Source: Candidatus Palauibacter soopunensis | GTDB taxonomy: Bacteria; Gemmatimonadota; Gemmatimonadetes; Palauibacterales; Palauibacteraceae | Direction: 5' to 3' | Length of the DNA: 33,887 bases | NCBI RefSeq assembly: GCF_947581735.1 | Contig: NZ_CANPVT010000024.1 | Coordinates: 116,243 to 150,129, forward strand | In this document: piece by piece, positions 8,961 through 17,041 of the stretch | Layout: each line of letters starts with the position of its first letter | Numbering within the stretch: the first letter of the stretch is position 1 | The notes under the pieces: model-generated | Told to the model about the DNA's origin: nothing | The model's input: the letters and a program-made list of their open reading frames with translations, nothing else | The model's database searches: none | Position numbers and translations under genes: made by a program

Positions 8961-9917
8961 TCAGACGGGGAGGGAGACGTCGAGGAGTCGGGGGGCTTCG
9001 GCGGGTTCGGTGGGGGCGAGCGTTCGGCGGGCGCGGGCGCGCTCGGCCTCGTCGCGGAAGATCGCGAACAGGGTCGAGCCGGACCCCGTCATCGCGGCCA
9101 GGGCCGGGTCGCGCGACCGCAGCCGGTCGAGGAGTTCGGACAGTTCCGGGTGCCGGGCGAGGACGGGCGCCTCGAGGTCGTTGCGGGCCAGGCGCTCGAG
9201 CGAGTCCCACTCCGCCAGCCGCGTGGCGCCGGGAAGCACGGAGGCGGCGCCGGCGTCCTCGTCCGTGCGGCCGAGCCAGTCGTACGCCTCGGGCGTGGAA
9301 ACGTGGATCGGGGGGCAGACGAGCAGCGCGGGGCGGGGCCGCGGGGGGCGGAGCGGGAGGAGCCGGCGGCCGCGCTCCCAGCCCAGCGCCATCGGCACGC
9401 CGAGGAGCGCGAAGGGCACGTCGCTGCCGATCTCGCCGGCGAGTTCGACGAGTTCCCGCGTCTCCAGGCGGGGCCAGCGGGCGGCGAGCAGGCGCAGGGT
9501 CGCGCCGGCGTCCGCGCTGCCGCCGCCGAGCCCGCTCCCCATGGGGATCCGCTTCGTGAGGCGGATGTGGACGGGGGGCCGCTCCCGTCTGCCGAAGGCG
9601 CGGTCGAGGAAACGCTCCGCCGCCTGCCAGCACAGGTTGTCGGGGCCGTCCGGGACGCCTTCGGCCAGGGGTCCATCGACGGAGAGCGTGACGCCGGGGC
9701 CCGCGCCCTCCGACCCGGCGCCTTCCGACGGCCCGCCCTTGGACCCCGCGGAGAGGGTGACGGTGTCGGACAGGCTCGTGCGGGCGAGCAGGGTCTCGAC
9801 GCCGTGGAAGCCCGTTTCGTCCCTGGCGAAGACGCGCAGGCGCAGGTTGACCTTCGCGTGCGCTTCGGCCGTCCCGATCCCCCCGGCGCCCGTCCCTTTC
9901 CCCGCGGGGGCCGTCAC
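8961..9917 (-). CDS. ispE: 4-diphosphocytidyl-2-C-methyl-D-erythritol kinase
   Basis: GHMP kinase of the MEP pathway, phosphorylating CDP-methylerythritol on the way to isoprenoids. 318 residues. AKVNL (21-25), PMGSGLGGGSADA (125-137, ATP loop) and MTGSGSTLFAIF near the C-terminus are readable. The usual DGYHE motif appears as ETGFHGVETLL. An insert rich in Gly, Ser and Ala at about residues 58-76 is not conserved in the family as I know it. It starts with GTG at 9917 as part of a GTGA overlap with the upstream gene's stop. The tRNA-Gln follows closely. Confidence 0.94.
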   Translation of the reverse strand: MTAPAGKGTGAGGIGTAEAHAKVNLRLRVFARDETGFHGVETLLARTSLSDTVTLSAGSKGGPSEGAGSEGAGPGVTLSVDGPLAEGVPDGPDNLCWQAAERFLDRAFGRRERPPVHIRLTKRIPMGSGLGGGSADAGATLRLLAARWPRLETRELVELAGEIGSDVPFALLGVPMALGWERGRRLLPLRPPRPRPALLVCPPIHVSTPEAYDWLGRTDEDAGAASVLPGATRLAEWDSLERLARNDLEAPVLARHPELSELLDRLRSRDPALAAMTGSGSTLFAIFRDEAERARARRTLAPTEPAEAPRLLDVSLPV

Positions 9918-10933
9918 TCCGAGGTCTCCGGCGCCCGGGCCTCGCTCCGTCCCAGTTCGCGGCGGCTGATCCCGAGGCGCCGCATGTACCAGATCCCCAG
10001 CACCGTGATGGGCAGGAAGGTGAGGATGTGGTAGCCCGCGGCGAAGCTGATGATTCTCGCGGGCTCAATGTGGTGGAGTTCGAGCGCGACGCGGGCCGCC
10101 GTCTCGAACGGTCCGAAGAACCCCGGCGTGGACGGGATCGCGACGGCGAAGCCGATCGTCGTCTGGAGGACGAGCGCGCCGAGGAACCCGGGCCCGATGA
10201 TGCCGAAGGCGAGGAACCCGAGGTAGAACGAGACGGCGTTCCAGGCCCAGACGGCGAACGACCACAGCATCGCGCGGGCGAAGACGTGCGCGTGGCGCAG
10301 CGCCCCGAGGCCGTCCACGAACGCGGAGAGGATGTCCATGATGCGGCCGGCGACGCGGTCGGGCGCGACCCGGTGGGACCACTTGGCCGCGAGTCGGAGG
10401 AAGCGGTCCGGCGAGCGGACGAGGAGGGCGAGCGCGAGCAGGCTCGCGGAGACGAGGATGACGCCCACGGTGAACAGGTCCCGCAGCGTCCCGGAGGCGG
10501 CTTCGTCGACCCCGACGATGAAGAAGGCGGGGACGAGGAACACCATGAGCACGATCGCGTCGAGCAGGCGCTCCACGACGAGCGAGGCGAGGGCGGCGGT
10601 CAGGGGCACCGGGGTGATCTGCGACAGCGAGTAGGCGCGGGCGAACTCGCCGAGCCGGCCCGGCAGGACGTTGTTCGCCATGAAGCCGATGCACACGGCC
10701 GCGTAGCGCGAACCGAACGGCAGGTTTCCGTTCGAGGCGCGGAGGAGGATGTCCCACCGGATCGCGCGGAGGTTGAACGTGAGCGTGGCCACGACCGTCG
10801 CGGCGATCAGCAGCCAGACGTTCGCCTCGCCCAGGTGCCTGAGGAGTTCGGCCGCCGAGACGCCCCGCAGCGCCCAGATGAGGAGCGCGACGGAGACGAG
10901 TACGCCGATGAGGACTGTGAGACGGCCTCTCAC
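9914..10933 (-). CDS. AglD-like/UPF0104 (lysylphosphatidylglycerol synthase-type) membrane protein
   Basis: A polytopic inner-membrane protein of 339 residues with about eight hydrophobic segments. It has the family signature [19 protein letters not shown] and a later [10 protein letters not shown] motif. Members resemble the flippase half of MprF, but for most the substrate is unknown, so no specific function is claimed. I choose GTG at 10933 over the far-upstream ATG at 11038 because it overlaps the pdxJ stop as GTGA and leads straight into the first membrane segment ([12 protein letters not shown]). The 35 extra codons would lie inside pdxJ. It overlaps ispE by GTGA at its own end. Confidence 0.85.
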   Translation of the reverse strand: MRGRLTVLIGVLVSVALLIWALRGVSAAELLRHLGEANVWLLIAATVVATLTFNLRAIRWDILLRASNGNLPFGSRYAAVCIGFMANNVLPGRLGEFARAYSLSQITPVPLTAALASLVVERLLDAIVLMVFLVPAFFIVGVDEAASGTLRDLFTVGVILVSASLLALALLVRSPDRFLRLAAKWSHRVAPDRVAGRIMDILSAFVDGLGALRHAHVFARAMLWSFAVWAWNAVSFYLGFLAFGIIGPGFLGALVLQTTIGFAVAIPSTPGFFGPFETAARVALELHHIEPARIISFAAGYHILTFLPITVLGIWYMRRLGISRRELGRSEARAPETSE

Positions 10934-11685
10934 CCCCGCGCCTCGCGCACGAGTTCCGACATCTCGAGCACCGCGCGCTCGATCCCCACGAGCACGGAGC
11001 GGCTCACGATCGAGTGGCCGATGTTGAGTTCTTCGCACTCCGGGATCGCCGCCACCGGCTGCACGTTCTCGTAGGTGAGCCCGTGTCCGGCGTGTACGCC
11101 GAGGCCGGCGGCTTCGGCCCGCGCCGCCGCATCCTCCAGTCGCGAGAGTTCGCGGTCGGCGCCCGTCTGGTCCGGCGCGTTGGCGTATTCGCCGGTGTGA
11201 AGCTCGATCGCGGCCGCGCCCGACTCGGCCGAGGCATCGACGGCCGCGGGATCGGGGTCGATGAAGAGCGACGTGCGGATCCCGGCGTCCTGCAGCCGCG
11301 CCACGGCGGCGGCGATGCGGGCCGGATCGGCGGACAGGTCCAGCCCGCCCTCCGTCGTCAGTTCCTCCCTCTTCTCGGGGACAAGCGTGGCCTGAGCCGG
11401 CCGCCAGCGTTCGGCGAGGGCGAGCACCTCTTCCTCGGCCGCGAGTTCGAGATTCACGAAGGTGCGGACGGTCTGCAGCAGGAGTTCCACGTCGCGGTCC
11501 TGGATGTGCCGGCGGTCCTCGCGCAGGTGCACCGTGATCCCGTTCGCGCCGCCGAGTTCGGCGAGGACGGCGGCCCGCACCGGGTCGGGCTCATCCGTGC
11601 CGCGCGCCTGCCGGACGGTCGCCACGTGATCGATGTTCACGCACAGCCGGCAGTCGACCAGGTGCGAGAAGCTGCTGTTCGCCAT
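10930..11685 (-). CDS. pdxJ: Pyridoxine 5'-phosphate synthase
   Basis: Last step of the DXP-dependent vitamin B6 route, condensing 1-deoxyxylulose 5-phosphate with 3-amino-2-oxopropyl phosphate. A 251-residue TIM barrel with unmistakable motifs: [14 protein letters not shown] (16-29), [49 protein letters not shown] and [13 protein letters not shown]. It follows hflX after 37 bases and is coupled to the next gene by GTGA. Confidence 0.97.
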   Translation of the reverse strand: MANSSFSHLVDCRLCVNIDHVATVRQARGTDEPDPVRAAVLAELGGANGITVHLREDRRHIQDRDVELLLQTVRTFVNLELAAEEEVLALAERWRPAQATLVPEKREELTTEGGLDLSADPARIAAAVARLQDAGIRTSLFIDPDPAAVDASAESGAAAIELHTGEYANAPDQTGADRELSRLEDAAARAEAAGLGVHAGHGLTYENVQPVAAIPECEELNIGHSIVSRSVLVGIERAVLEMSELVREARG

Positions 11686-11722
11686 GATTGTGCTCCCGTT
11701 CTGGGCTCGACGGTCCGCCGCG

Positions 11723-13009
11723 TCAGGCGGCGTCGGCCCGCTCCACGACCAGGCCGCTGTCGCGCCAGCGGCCGGCCACCCCGGCGGGCACGCGGGCCAC
11801 GATGACCACGCACCCCTCTTCGTACGCCCGCTCCAGCACCTCGCCCTCCCGGTACGCCTCGGCGAGCCGCGCGCCGTCCCCGGCGGGCAGGCTCACCCGC
11901 ACCGTCTCCAGGCGGGCCCGCATCGCGGCCTGCAGGGCCTCGCGCAGCGGCTGCAGTCCGCCCTCCTCCACGACCGACGTCAGCGCGTGCGGCCGTCCGT
12001 CCGCCGCGGCCCGCTCGCGCAGCGCCCGCTCCTCCTCGTGCGTGAGCCGGTCGACCTTGTTGAAGACCTCGATCACGGGGCGGTCCGCCACGCCGGCCTC
12101 CGCCAGCACCTCCTCGACGGCCTCGCGCTGCTCGTCCCGGCTTGGCGACGAGGCGTCGATCACGTGCAGCAGGAGGTCGGACTCCGCGAGTTCCTCCATC
12201 GTGGCCCGGAAGGACGCCACGAGATGATGCGGCAGCTTCCGGATGAACCCCACCGTGTCGGTGAGGAGGATCGGGCCGGGACCTTCGAGATCGCAAACCC
12301 GGGTCGCCGAGTCCACCGTCGCGAACAGCCGGTCCTCGACGAAGACGTCCGAGCCCGAGAGCGCGCGCAGGATGGAGGACTTGCCCGCGTTCGTGTAGCC
12401 CGTGAGCGCCACAGTGAACTGCTCGCTTCGCGCCCGGCGCTGCTTGACCCGCGCCCGCGCGATGTGGTCGAGCTTGCGCCGGAGCCGGGCCAGGCGCCGG
12501 TCGATGAGCCGGCGGTCGGTCTCGATCTGCTGCTCGCCGGGCCCGCGGGCGCCGATGCCTCCGCCCTCGCGGGAGAGGTGGGTCCACATCCGCTTCAACC
12601 GCGTCCGCATGTACTGGAGCTGGGCGAGTTCGACCTGGAGTTTCGCTTCCGAGGTCCGGGCCCGGAGCGCAAAGATGTCGAGGATGAGTTCGGTGCGGTC
12701 GAGCGCGCGCACGCCGAGCGCCGTCTCGAGATTCGCGCCCTGGGCCGGCGTGAGTTCCTCGTCGAAGATGGCGAGCGTCGCGTCGTGCTCCCGCAGCGCC
12801 TGCGCCAGGCGTTCGACCTTCCCCTTCCCGATGAAGGTCGAGGCGTTCGGCCTGCGCAGGCGCTGGACGACCGAGCCCCGGACGTCGGCTCCCGCCGTCC
12901 CGGCGAGGCGGGCGAGTTCCTCGAGGTGTTCGTCCACCGTCTCCTGGGACATGTCGGGCGGCGGCGCGCCCACGAGCACCGCGCGCTCCGCCACCCGGTC
13001 CGACGTCAC
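11723..13009 (-). CDS. hflX: Ribosome-associated GTPase HflX
   Basis: GTPase that binds the 50S subunit and can split stalled ribosomes. 428 residues. The N-terminal HflX domain has [10 protein letters not shown] (59-68), [11 protein letters not shown] (85-95) and the glycine-rich [15 protein letters not shown] (149-163). In the G domain, G1 is GYTNAGKSS (204-212), G3 is DTVGF (251-255) and G4 is NKVD (317-320). It starts with GTG at 13009, overlapping the rarA stop as GTGA. Confidence 0.95.
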   Translation of the reverse strand: MTSDRVAERAVLVGAPPPDMSQETVDEHLEELARLAGTAGADVRGSVVQRLRRPNASTFIGKGKVERLAQALREHDATLAIFDEELTPAQGANLETALGVRALDRTELILDIFALRARTSEAKLQVELAQLQYMRTRLKRMWTHLSREGGGIGARGPGEQQIETDRRLIDRRLARLRRKLDHIARARVKQRRARSEQFTVALTGYTNAGKSSILRALSGSDVFVEDRLFATVDSATRVCDLEGPGPILLTDTVGFIRKLPHHLVASFRATMEELAESDLLLHVIDASSPSRDEQREAVEEVLAEAGVADRPVIEVFNKVDRLTHEEERALRERAAADGRPHALTSVVEEGGLQPLREALQAAMRARLETVRVSLPAGDGARLAEAYREGEVLERAYEEGCVVIVARVPAGVAGRWRDSGLVVERADAA

Positions 13010-14484
13010 GGTTTCGATCGATTCTCCTCCGTGGTCTCGGCGCCCGTTTCGGCGCCCGTTTCGGCCCCCTTCTCTTCCGCGGGGCCCGCTTCCGCCGCCC
13101 GCACCCGGCTGTGGCGAATCGCGTCGAGCCTGCGTCTCGCCTCCGCTTCCCAGCCGCGCTCCACCGGATGATACCAGCGGCTCCCGCCAAGCGACTCCGG
13201 AAGGTAGGACTGGGCCGCGACGCCGTCTTCCTCGTCGTGATCGTAGCGATACCCCGAACCGTAGCCGAGTTCCTTCATGAGCCGCGTGGGCGCGTTCCGG
13301 ATATGGAACGGGACGGGCTCGGCAGGCGTTTCGCGCGCGGCGCGGGCGGCGGCGCCGAACGCCCGGTAGACCGCGTTCGATTTCGGGGCGATGGCCAGGT
13401 AGGTGACCGCCTGGGCCAGCGCCAGATCCCCCTCGGGGCTGCCGAGAAAGTGGTACGCGTCCCGCGCCGCGATGGTGACCGCGAGCGCGCCGGGATCCGC
13501 GAGTCCGATGTCCTCGGCGGCCATGCGCACGATGCGCCGGGCCAAGTACATGGGGTCTTCGCCGCCGTCCAGCATCCGCGCGAGCCAGTAGAGCGCGGCG
13601 TCGGCGTCCGAGCCGCGCACGGCCTTGTGCAGAGCGGAGATGAGGTTGAAGTGCTCCTCGCCCGACTTGTCGTAGCGCGCGAACCGCTTCTGCAGCGCCG
13701 CCGCCACATGATCCTCGGAGATCGCGGGGACGCCGTCCGCCGCGGCCAGGTCCGCCGCCGTCTCGAGCGCGTTGAGGGCGCGGCGGGCGTCCCCGTCCGA
13801 CTCGGTCCCGAGCCGGGCCAGGGCGTCCTCGTCGATGGCGAGGCCCGTGGCGCCGAGTCCGCGCTCCCGGTCGCGCAGCGCGCGGGCGCAGATCTCCGCG
13901 ACGTCTTCCGGCGCCAGCGGGTCGAGGACGAAGATCCGCGTGCGGGAGAGGAGCGGGCCGACGACCTCGAAGCTGGGGTTCTCCGTCGTGGCCCCGATGA
14001 GGGTGACGGCCCCGCGCTCGACGTGCGGAAGGAGGGCATCCTGCTGCACCCGGTTGAAGCGGTGGATCTCATCGACGAAGAGGACGGTGCCGCGGCCGGT
14101 GGCGGCGCGGCGCGCCTTCGCCTCCTCCAGCACGCGGCGGACGCGGGGGATCCCGTCGGTCACGGCGGAGAACGGGACGAACGCGGCTTCCATCCGGCCG
14201 GCCAGCAGCCCGGCGAGGGTCGTTTTGCCGGTGCCCGGCGGACCCCAGAAGATGAGGCTCGGGACGCGTCCGCTCTCGATGAGCTGACGCAGGGGCCGGC
14301 CCTCGCCGACGAGCTTCGGCTGTCCGACGAACTCCGCCAGCCGCCGCGGGCGCATGCGGGCGGCGAGCGGCGAATCGGCCAGGGCGGCATCCCGGGCTCC
14401 GGTGGCCCCCGGCCCGGACGCGTCCTCGGGCGCGGGCTCGGCGCGCGGTTCCGTGCCGGCGAACAGGCTCGGCTCGTCAGTCAT
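13006..14484 (-). CDS. rarA: Replication-associated recombination protein A (RarA/MgsA AAA+ ATPase)
   Basis: AAA+ ATPase of the clamp-loader group that acts at stalled forks. 492 residues. Walker A is GPPGTGKT (81-88), Walker B is FVDEIHRFN (136-144), sensor I is GATTENPSFEV, and the conserved MLDGGEDPMYLARR and AAEDIGLADP are in the C-terminal half. The last 30 or so residues are a low-complexity Ala/Glu/Thr extension with a repeated GAET. The start overlaps the end of cca by 8 bases. Confidence 0.95.
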   Translation of the reverse strand: MTDEPSLFAGTEPRAEPAPEDASGPGATGARDAALADSPLAARMRPRRLAEFVGQPKLVGEGRPLRQLIESGRVPSLIFWGPPGTGKTTLAGLLAGRMEAAFVPFSAVTDGIPRVRRVLEEAKARRAATGRGTVLFVDEIHRFNRVQQDALLPHVERGAVTLIGATTENPSFEVVGPLLSRTRIFVLDPLAPEDVAEICARALRDRERGLGATGLAIDEDALARLGTESDGDARRALNALETAADLAAADGVPAISEDHVAAALQKRFARYDKSGEEHFNLISALHKAVRGSDADAALYWLARMLDGGEDPMYLARRIVRMAAEDIGLADPGALAVTIAARDAYHFLGSPEGDLALAQAVTYLAIAPKSNAVYRAFGAAARAARETPAEPVPFHIRNAPTRLMKELGYGSGYRYDHDEEDGVAAQSYLPESLGGSRWYHPVERGWEAEARRRLDAIRHSRVRAAEAGPAEEKGAETGAETGAETTEENRSKP

Positions 14485-15820
14485 CGGCGTCGGGCGGGCG
14501 CGAGGCTTCCGCGAGCGCGCCGATTTCGATCAGCCGGCGGGCTTCTTCGAGGAGCGTCTCGCGCTCGTTGCGGCCGGGGTCCTCGATGACCTGTTCGAGC
14601 AACTCCTCCAGCAGCAGGCGCACGATCGGGCCCGGCGACATGCCGAGCGCGAGGAGGTCGTCCCCCTTGACCGCGAGACCCGCCAGGTCGAGCGCCGGGT
14701 TGCCCTCGCGCTCTTCGCGGACGCGCTCGCGGGTCGCCTCCAGGTAGCGCTCCGCCCTGGGCTCTCCGGCGGCGCGGGCGACGGCGAAGTGCAGCTCGAA
14801 CAGGTCCTCCCACGCGTCGCCGACCGCGGCGAGCCAGCGCCGGTGCTCCGCCGCGGAGTCCAGCGCCCCGACGAAGGGCAGGTACAGCCGGGCGAGCCGC
14901 GCGACGCGGCGCCGGTCCGCGTTGGAGAACTTGAGCCGGGCCAGCAGCGACTCGGCGGCTTCGGCCCGCCCCTCGGGCGTTTCGGACGTGCACACGAGCA
15001 GGCTCGCCACGCGCACGTTGGCCGCCTGCGCCGGGGCCGCATCGACGGCGCCGAGCGCGGACCGCCACGCGTCGCCGTCGGCCGCGAGCCCGAGCAGCTC
15101 CGGGTACCAGTGGCCCAGCGCCCCGCAGTCCGCGTACAGTTCCAGCGCGGCCGAGGGCTTCGGGTCCGCCATGACCTTGAGCAGTTCTTCGCGCACGCGC
15201 TCGGCCGACAGCCCGGACAGGCCGTCGACGGCCTCCCGCATCGCCTCGTCCGTGCGGGCCTCCACGGCCCACTCGAAGCGTCCCGCGAACCGGAAGCCGC
15301 GCAGGACGCGCAGGTAGTCCTCGCGGAAGCGCGCTTCGGGCTCTCCCACGGCGCGCAGGATCCCGTCCTCGATGTCCTCCGCGCCGTCCCACTCGTCGCG
15401 CACCTCGCCGGAGGCGGGACGCCAGGCGATCGCGTTCGCCGTGAAGTCGCGGCGGCTCAGGTCTTCCCCGATGGAATCGGCGAAGGCCACCCGTGCGTGG
15501 CGGCCATCCGTCTCGACATCGCGCCGGAACGTCGTCACCTCGTATCCGTCGTCCCCGTCGAGGACCTTCACGGTGCCGTGCGACACGCCGACCGGGACCG
15601 TCCGCCGGAAGATGCGCATGACGTCATTGGGCCGCGCGTCCGTCGTCAGGTCCTCCCAACCCGGCTCGGGCAGGTCGGGCGTCCCTCCGATCTGGGAGAC
15701 GTAGGCATCGCGGATCGCGCCGCCCACGGCCCAGGCCTCGAAACCCGCGGCCTCGAGCTTTTCCGCGGTGCGGGTGAACCCGGGCGGGGGGGAGAATCGG
15801 CCCGGATCGATCGCGCTCAC
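14477..15820 (-). CDS. cca: CCA tRNA nucleotidyltransferase/poly(A) polymerase family protein, altered DxD motif
   Basis: Class II nucleotidyltransferase expected to add CCA to tRNA 3' ends, which matters here because the nearby tRNA-Gln lacks an encoded CCA. 447 residues. GGAIRD is at 33-38, HGTVKV and EVTTFRRDVETDGRHA follow, then LSRRDFTANA (121-130) and RFREDYLRVLRGFRFAGRF. The catalytic carboxylate motif, normally DxD just before L-x-T (as in DWDLAT), reads W55-E56-D57-L, so the first Asp is missing in the standard register. The loop before it is also about 7 residues longer than usual. The GTG at 15820 is used as start; the ribosome binding site is weak. Family call is firm, activity less so. 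Confidence 0.88.
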   Translation of the reverse strand: MSAIDPGRFSPPPGFTRTAEKLEAAGFEAWAVGGAIRDAYVSQIGGTPDLPEPGWEDLTTDARPNDVMRIFRRTVPVGVSHGTVKVLDGDDGYEVTTFRRDVETDGRHARVAFADSIGEDLSRRDFTANAIAWRPASGEVRDEWDGAEDIEDGILRAVGEPEARFREDYLRVLRGFRFAGRFEWAVEARTDEAMREAVDGLSGLSAERVREELLKVMADPKPSAALELYADCGALGHWYPELLGLAADGDAWRSALGAVDAAPAQAANVRVASLLVCTSETPEGRAEAAESLLARLKFSNADRRRVARLARLYLPFVGALDSAAEHRRWLAAVGDAWEDLFELHFAVARAAGEPRAERYLEATRERVREEREGNPALDLAGLAVKGDDLLALGMSPGPIVRLLLEELLEQVIEDPGRNERETLLEEARRLIEIGALAEASRPPDADD

Positions 15821-15861
15821 GGCAGTCTCGGCCTCACGACGGTCTCAGCCTCACGACACGC

Positions 15862-16644
15862 TCAGCCGCACAGCACGCTGCCGCCGTTCACGTTGAGGAT
15901 CTCTCCCGTGATGTGCCGGGCCGCGTCGGAGAGGAGAAAACAGATGGGTCCGGCGATGTCTTCCGCCGTCGCGACGCGCCTGAGCGGAATGAGGGCCAGC
16001 GCGGCGCGCCCGGCCTCGCCCTGCAGCGCCGGCGAGGACATGTCCGTGTCGACCCAGCCGGGGGCGACGGCGTTCACGTTGATCGATCTCGGGCCGAGTT
16101 CGGTCGCGACCGACTTGCAGAAGGCGTTGATCGCCCCCTTCGAGGCGGCGTAGTGGCTGTGCTCCGCCTCGCCGCGCTGGGACGCCGTCGAGGAGACGAG
16201 GACGATCCTCCCGTCCGCGCCCATGCGACGCGCCGCCTCGCGCGTGCCCGCGTAGATCGACGTGAGGTTCGTCTCGATCATGTGTCGCCATTCGTCCGCC
16301 TCGAGCGACTCGATCGGCCGGGGGTCCACGTTCCAGATGCCGGCGTTGCCCACGAACCCGTCCAGTCCGCCGAACTCGGCGTCCGCGCGCTCGAACAGCG
16401 TCCTGCACTCGGCGGGGTCGGCGAGATCCGCGCCGGCGCACCAGTGGCGCCCGTCCGGGGCGAGCGCGTTCGCCTCCTCGACCGCCTGCCGCGCTTCCGC
16501 CTCCGCCCGGTGGTAGGCGATGCCGACGGACGCGCCGGACGTTGCGAGGCACTGCACGGTCGCGCGTCCGATCCCGCGCGAACCTCCGGTGACGAGCACG
16601 CGCTTGCCCGCGAGGCCGGGCAACCCCGGCACCGTCGCTGTCAT
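15862..16644 (-). CDS. SDR-family NAD(P)-dependent oxidoreductase (FabG-like)
   Basis: A classical short-chain dehydrogenase of 260 residues. The cofactor loop is TGGSRGIG (19-26), followed by an ADLADP segment and GNAGIWN. The catalytic Ser lies in VSSTASQ and the Tyr/Lys pair is YAASKGA. PGWVDTDMSS and a GEILNVNGGS end are typical of FabG-like enzymes. Gly19-region sequence alone does not tell NADH from NADPH, and the substrate is unknown. It starts with ATG at 16644 behind AAGGAGG, which lies inside the end of the upstream small gene, so the two are co-transcribed. Confidence 0.9.
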   Translation of the reverse strand: MTATVPGLPGLAGKRVLVTGGSRGIGRATVQCLATSGASVGIAYHRAEAEARQAVEEANALAPDGRHWCAGADLADPAECRTLFERADAEFGGLDGFVGNAGIWNVDPRPIESLEADEWRHMIETNLTSIYAGTREAARRMGADGRIVLVSSTASQRGEAEHSHYAASKGAINAFCKSVATELGPRSINVNAVAPGWVDTDMSSPALQGEAGRAALALIPLRRVATAEDIAGPICFLLSDAARHITGEILNVNGGSVLCG

Positions 16645-16648
16645 TCCG

Positions 16649-17020
16649 TCATCTCCTCCTTGTCGAATCGTTCTCGTCGAATTGTGCGCCGATCAGCCCG
16701 CCCGGACCCGCCCGCTCGGCGAGCCGGCGTGCCCGTGCGGCGCTCCCTCCCAGGGCCGGATCCGCGGCCGCCTCGAGCGCGTAGGTGAGGATCGCATCCG
16801 CGGCGAGCAGGGTCACCGCCTCCGAGCGGTCCGCCTCTCCGTCCGCCGCGTTCTCCAGCGCGACGAGCGCCGCGTGGACGAGTCCATCCTCGCCGTCGGC
16901 CAGGCGCCCCCGAACCAGCGGCCACACCGCTTCCGCCAGCTCCGGCGGCGCGGACTCGAGCCGCCCCGCGAGCCAGGTCTCGAGCGTGAGGGGGCCGGAT
17001 TCGGCCGGCACGTCAGCCAC
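16649..17020 (-). CDS. Small Ala/Glu-rich protein of unknown function
   Basis: I do not recognise a family. From the GTG at 17020 the product is 123 residues. It has a predicted helical start (SGPLTLETWLAGRLES), a middle with PPELAEAVWPLVRGRL, and a long Ala-rich helix (AADAILTYALEAAADPAL), with no signal peptide or membrane segment. It is judged real because it fills the alaS-SDR gap in a frame with sensible amino-acid content and carries the next gene's Shine-Dalgarno sequence at its end. GTG at 17011 is an alternative start. Its start region is one copy of a 15-base direct repeat whose other copy holds the alaS stop. Confidence 0.65.
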   Translation of the reverse strand: MADVPAESGPLTLETWLAGRLESAPPELAEAVWPLVRGRLADGEDGLVHAALVALENAADGEADRSEAVTLLAADAILTYALEAAADPALGGSAARARRLAERAGPGGLIGAQFDENDSTRRR

Positions 17021-17041
17021 CGACCTGCACGTCAGCCACCG
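17008..17041 (-). repeat. 15-base direct repeat, 19-base period, at the alaS/small-gene junction
   Basis: On the minus strand CGGTGGCTGACGTGC occurs twice (17041-17027 and 17022-17008). The upstream copy contains the alaS stop (GGT GGC TGA), the downstream copy the GTG start of the next gene. It looks like a 19-base tandem duplication. Confidence 0.9.

Noticed and set aside
6698-9559. A 953-codon plus-strand frame across the yyaL-like gene, tRNA-Gln and ispE
   Set aside because: It crosses a tRNA and two well-supported genes; composition is that of an antisense shadow.
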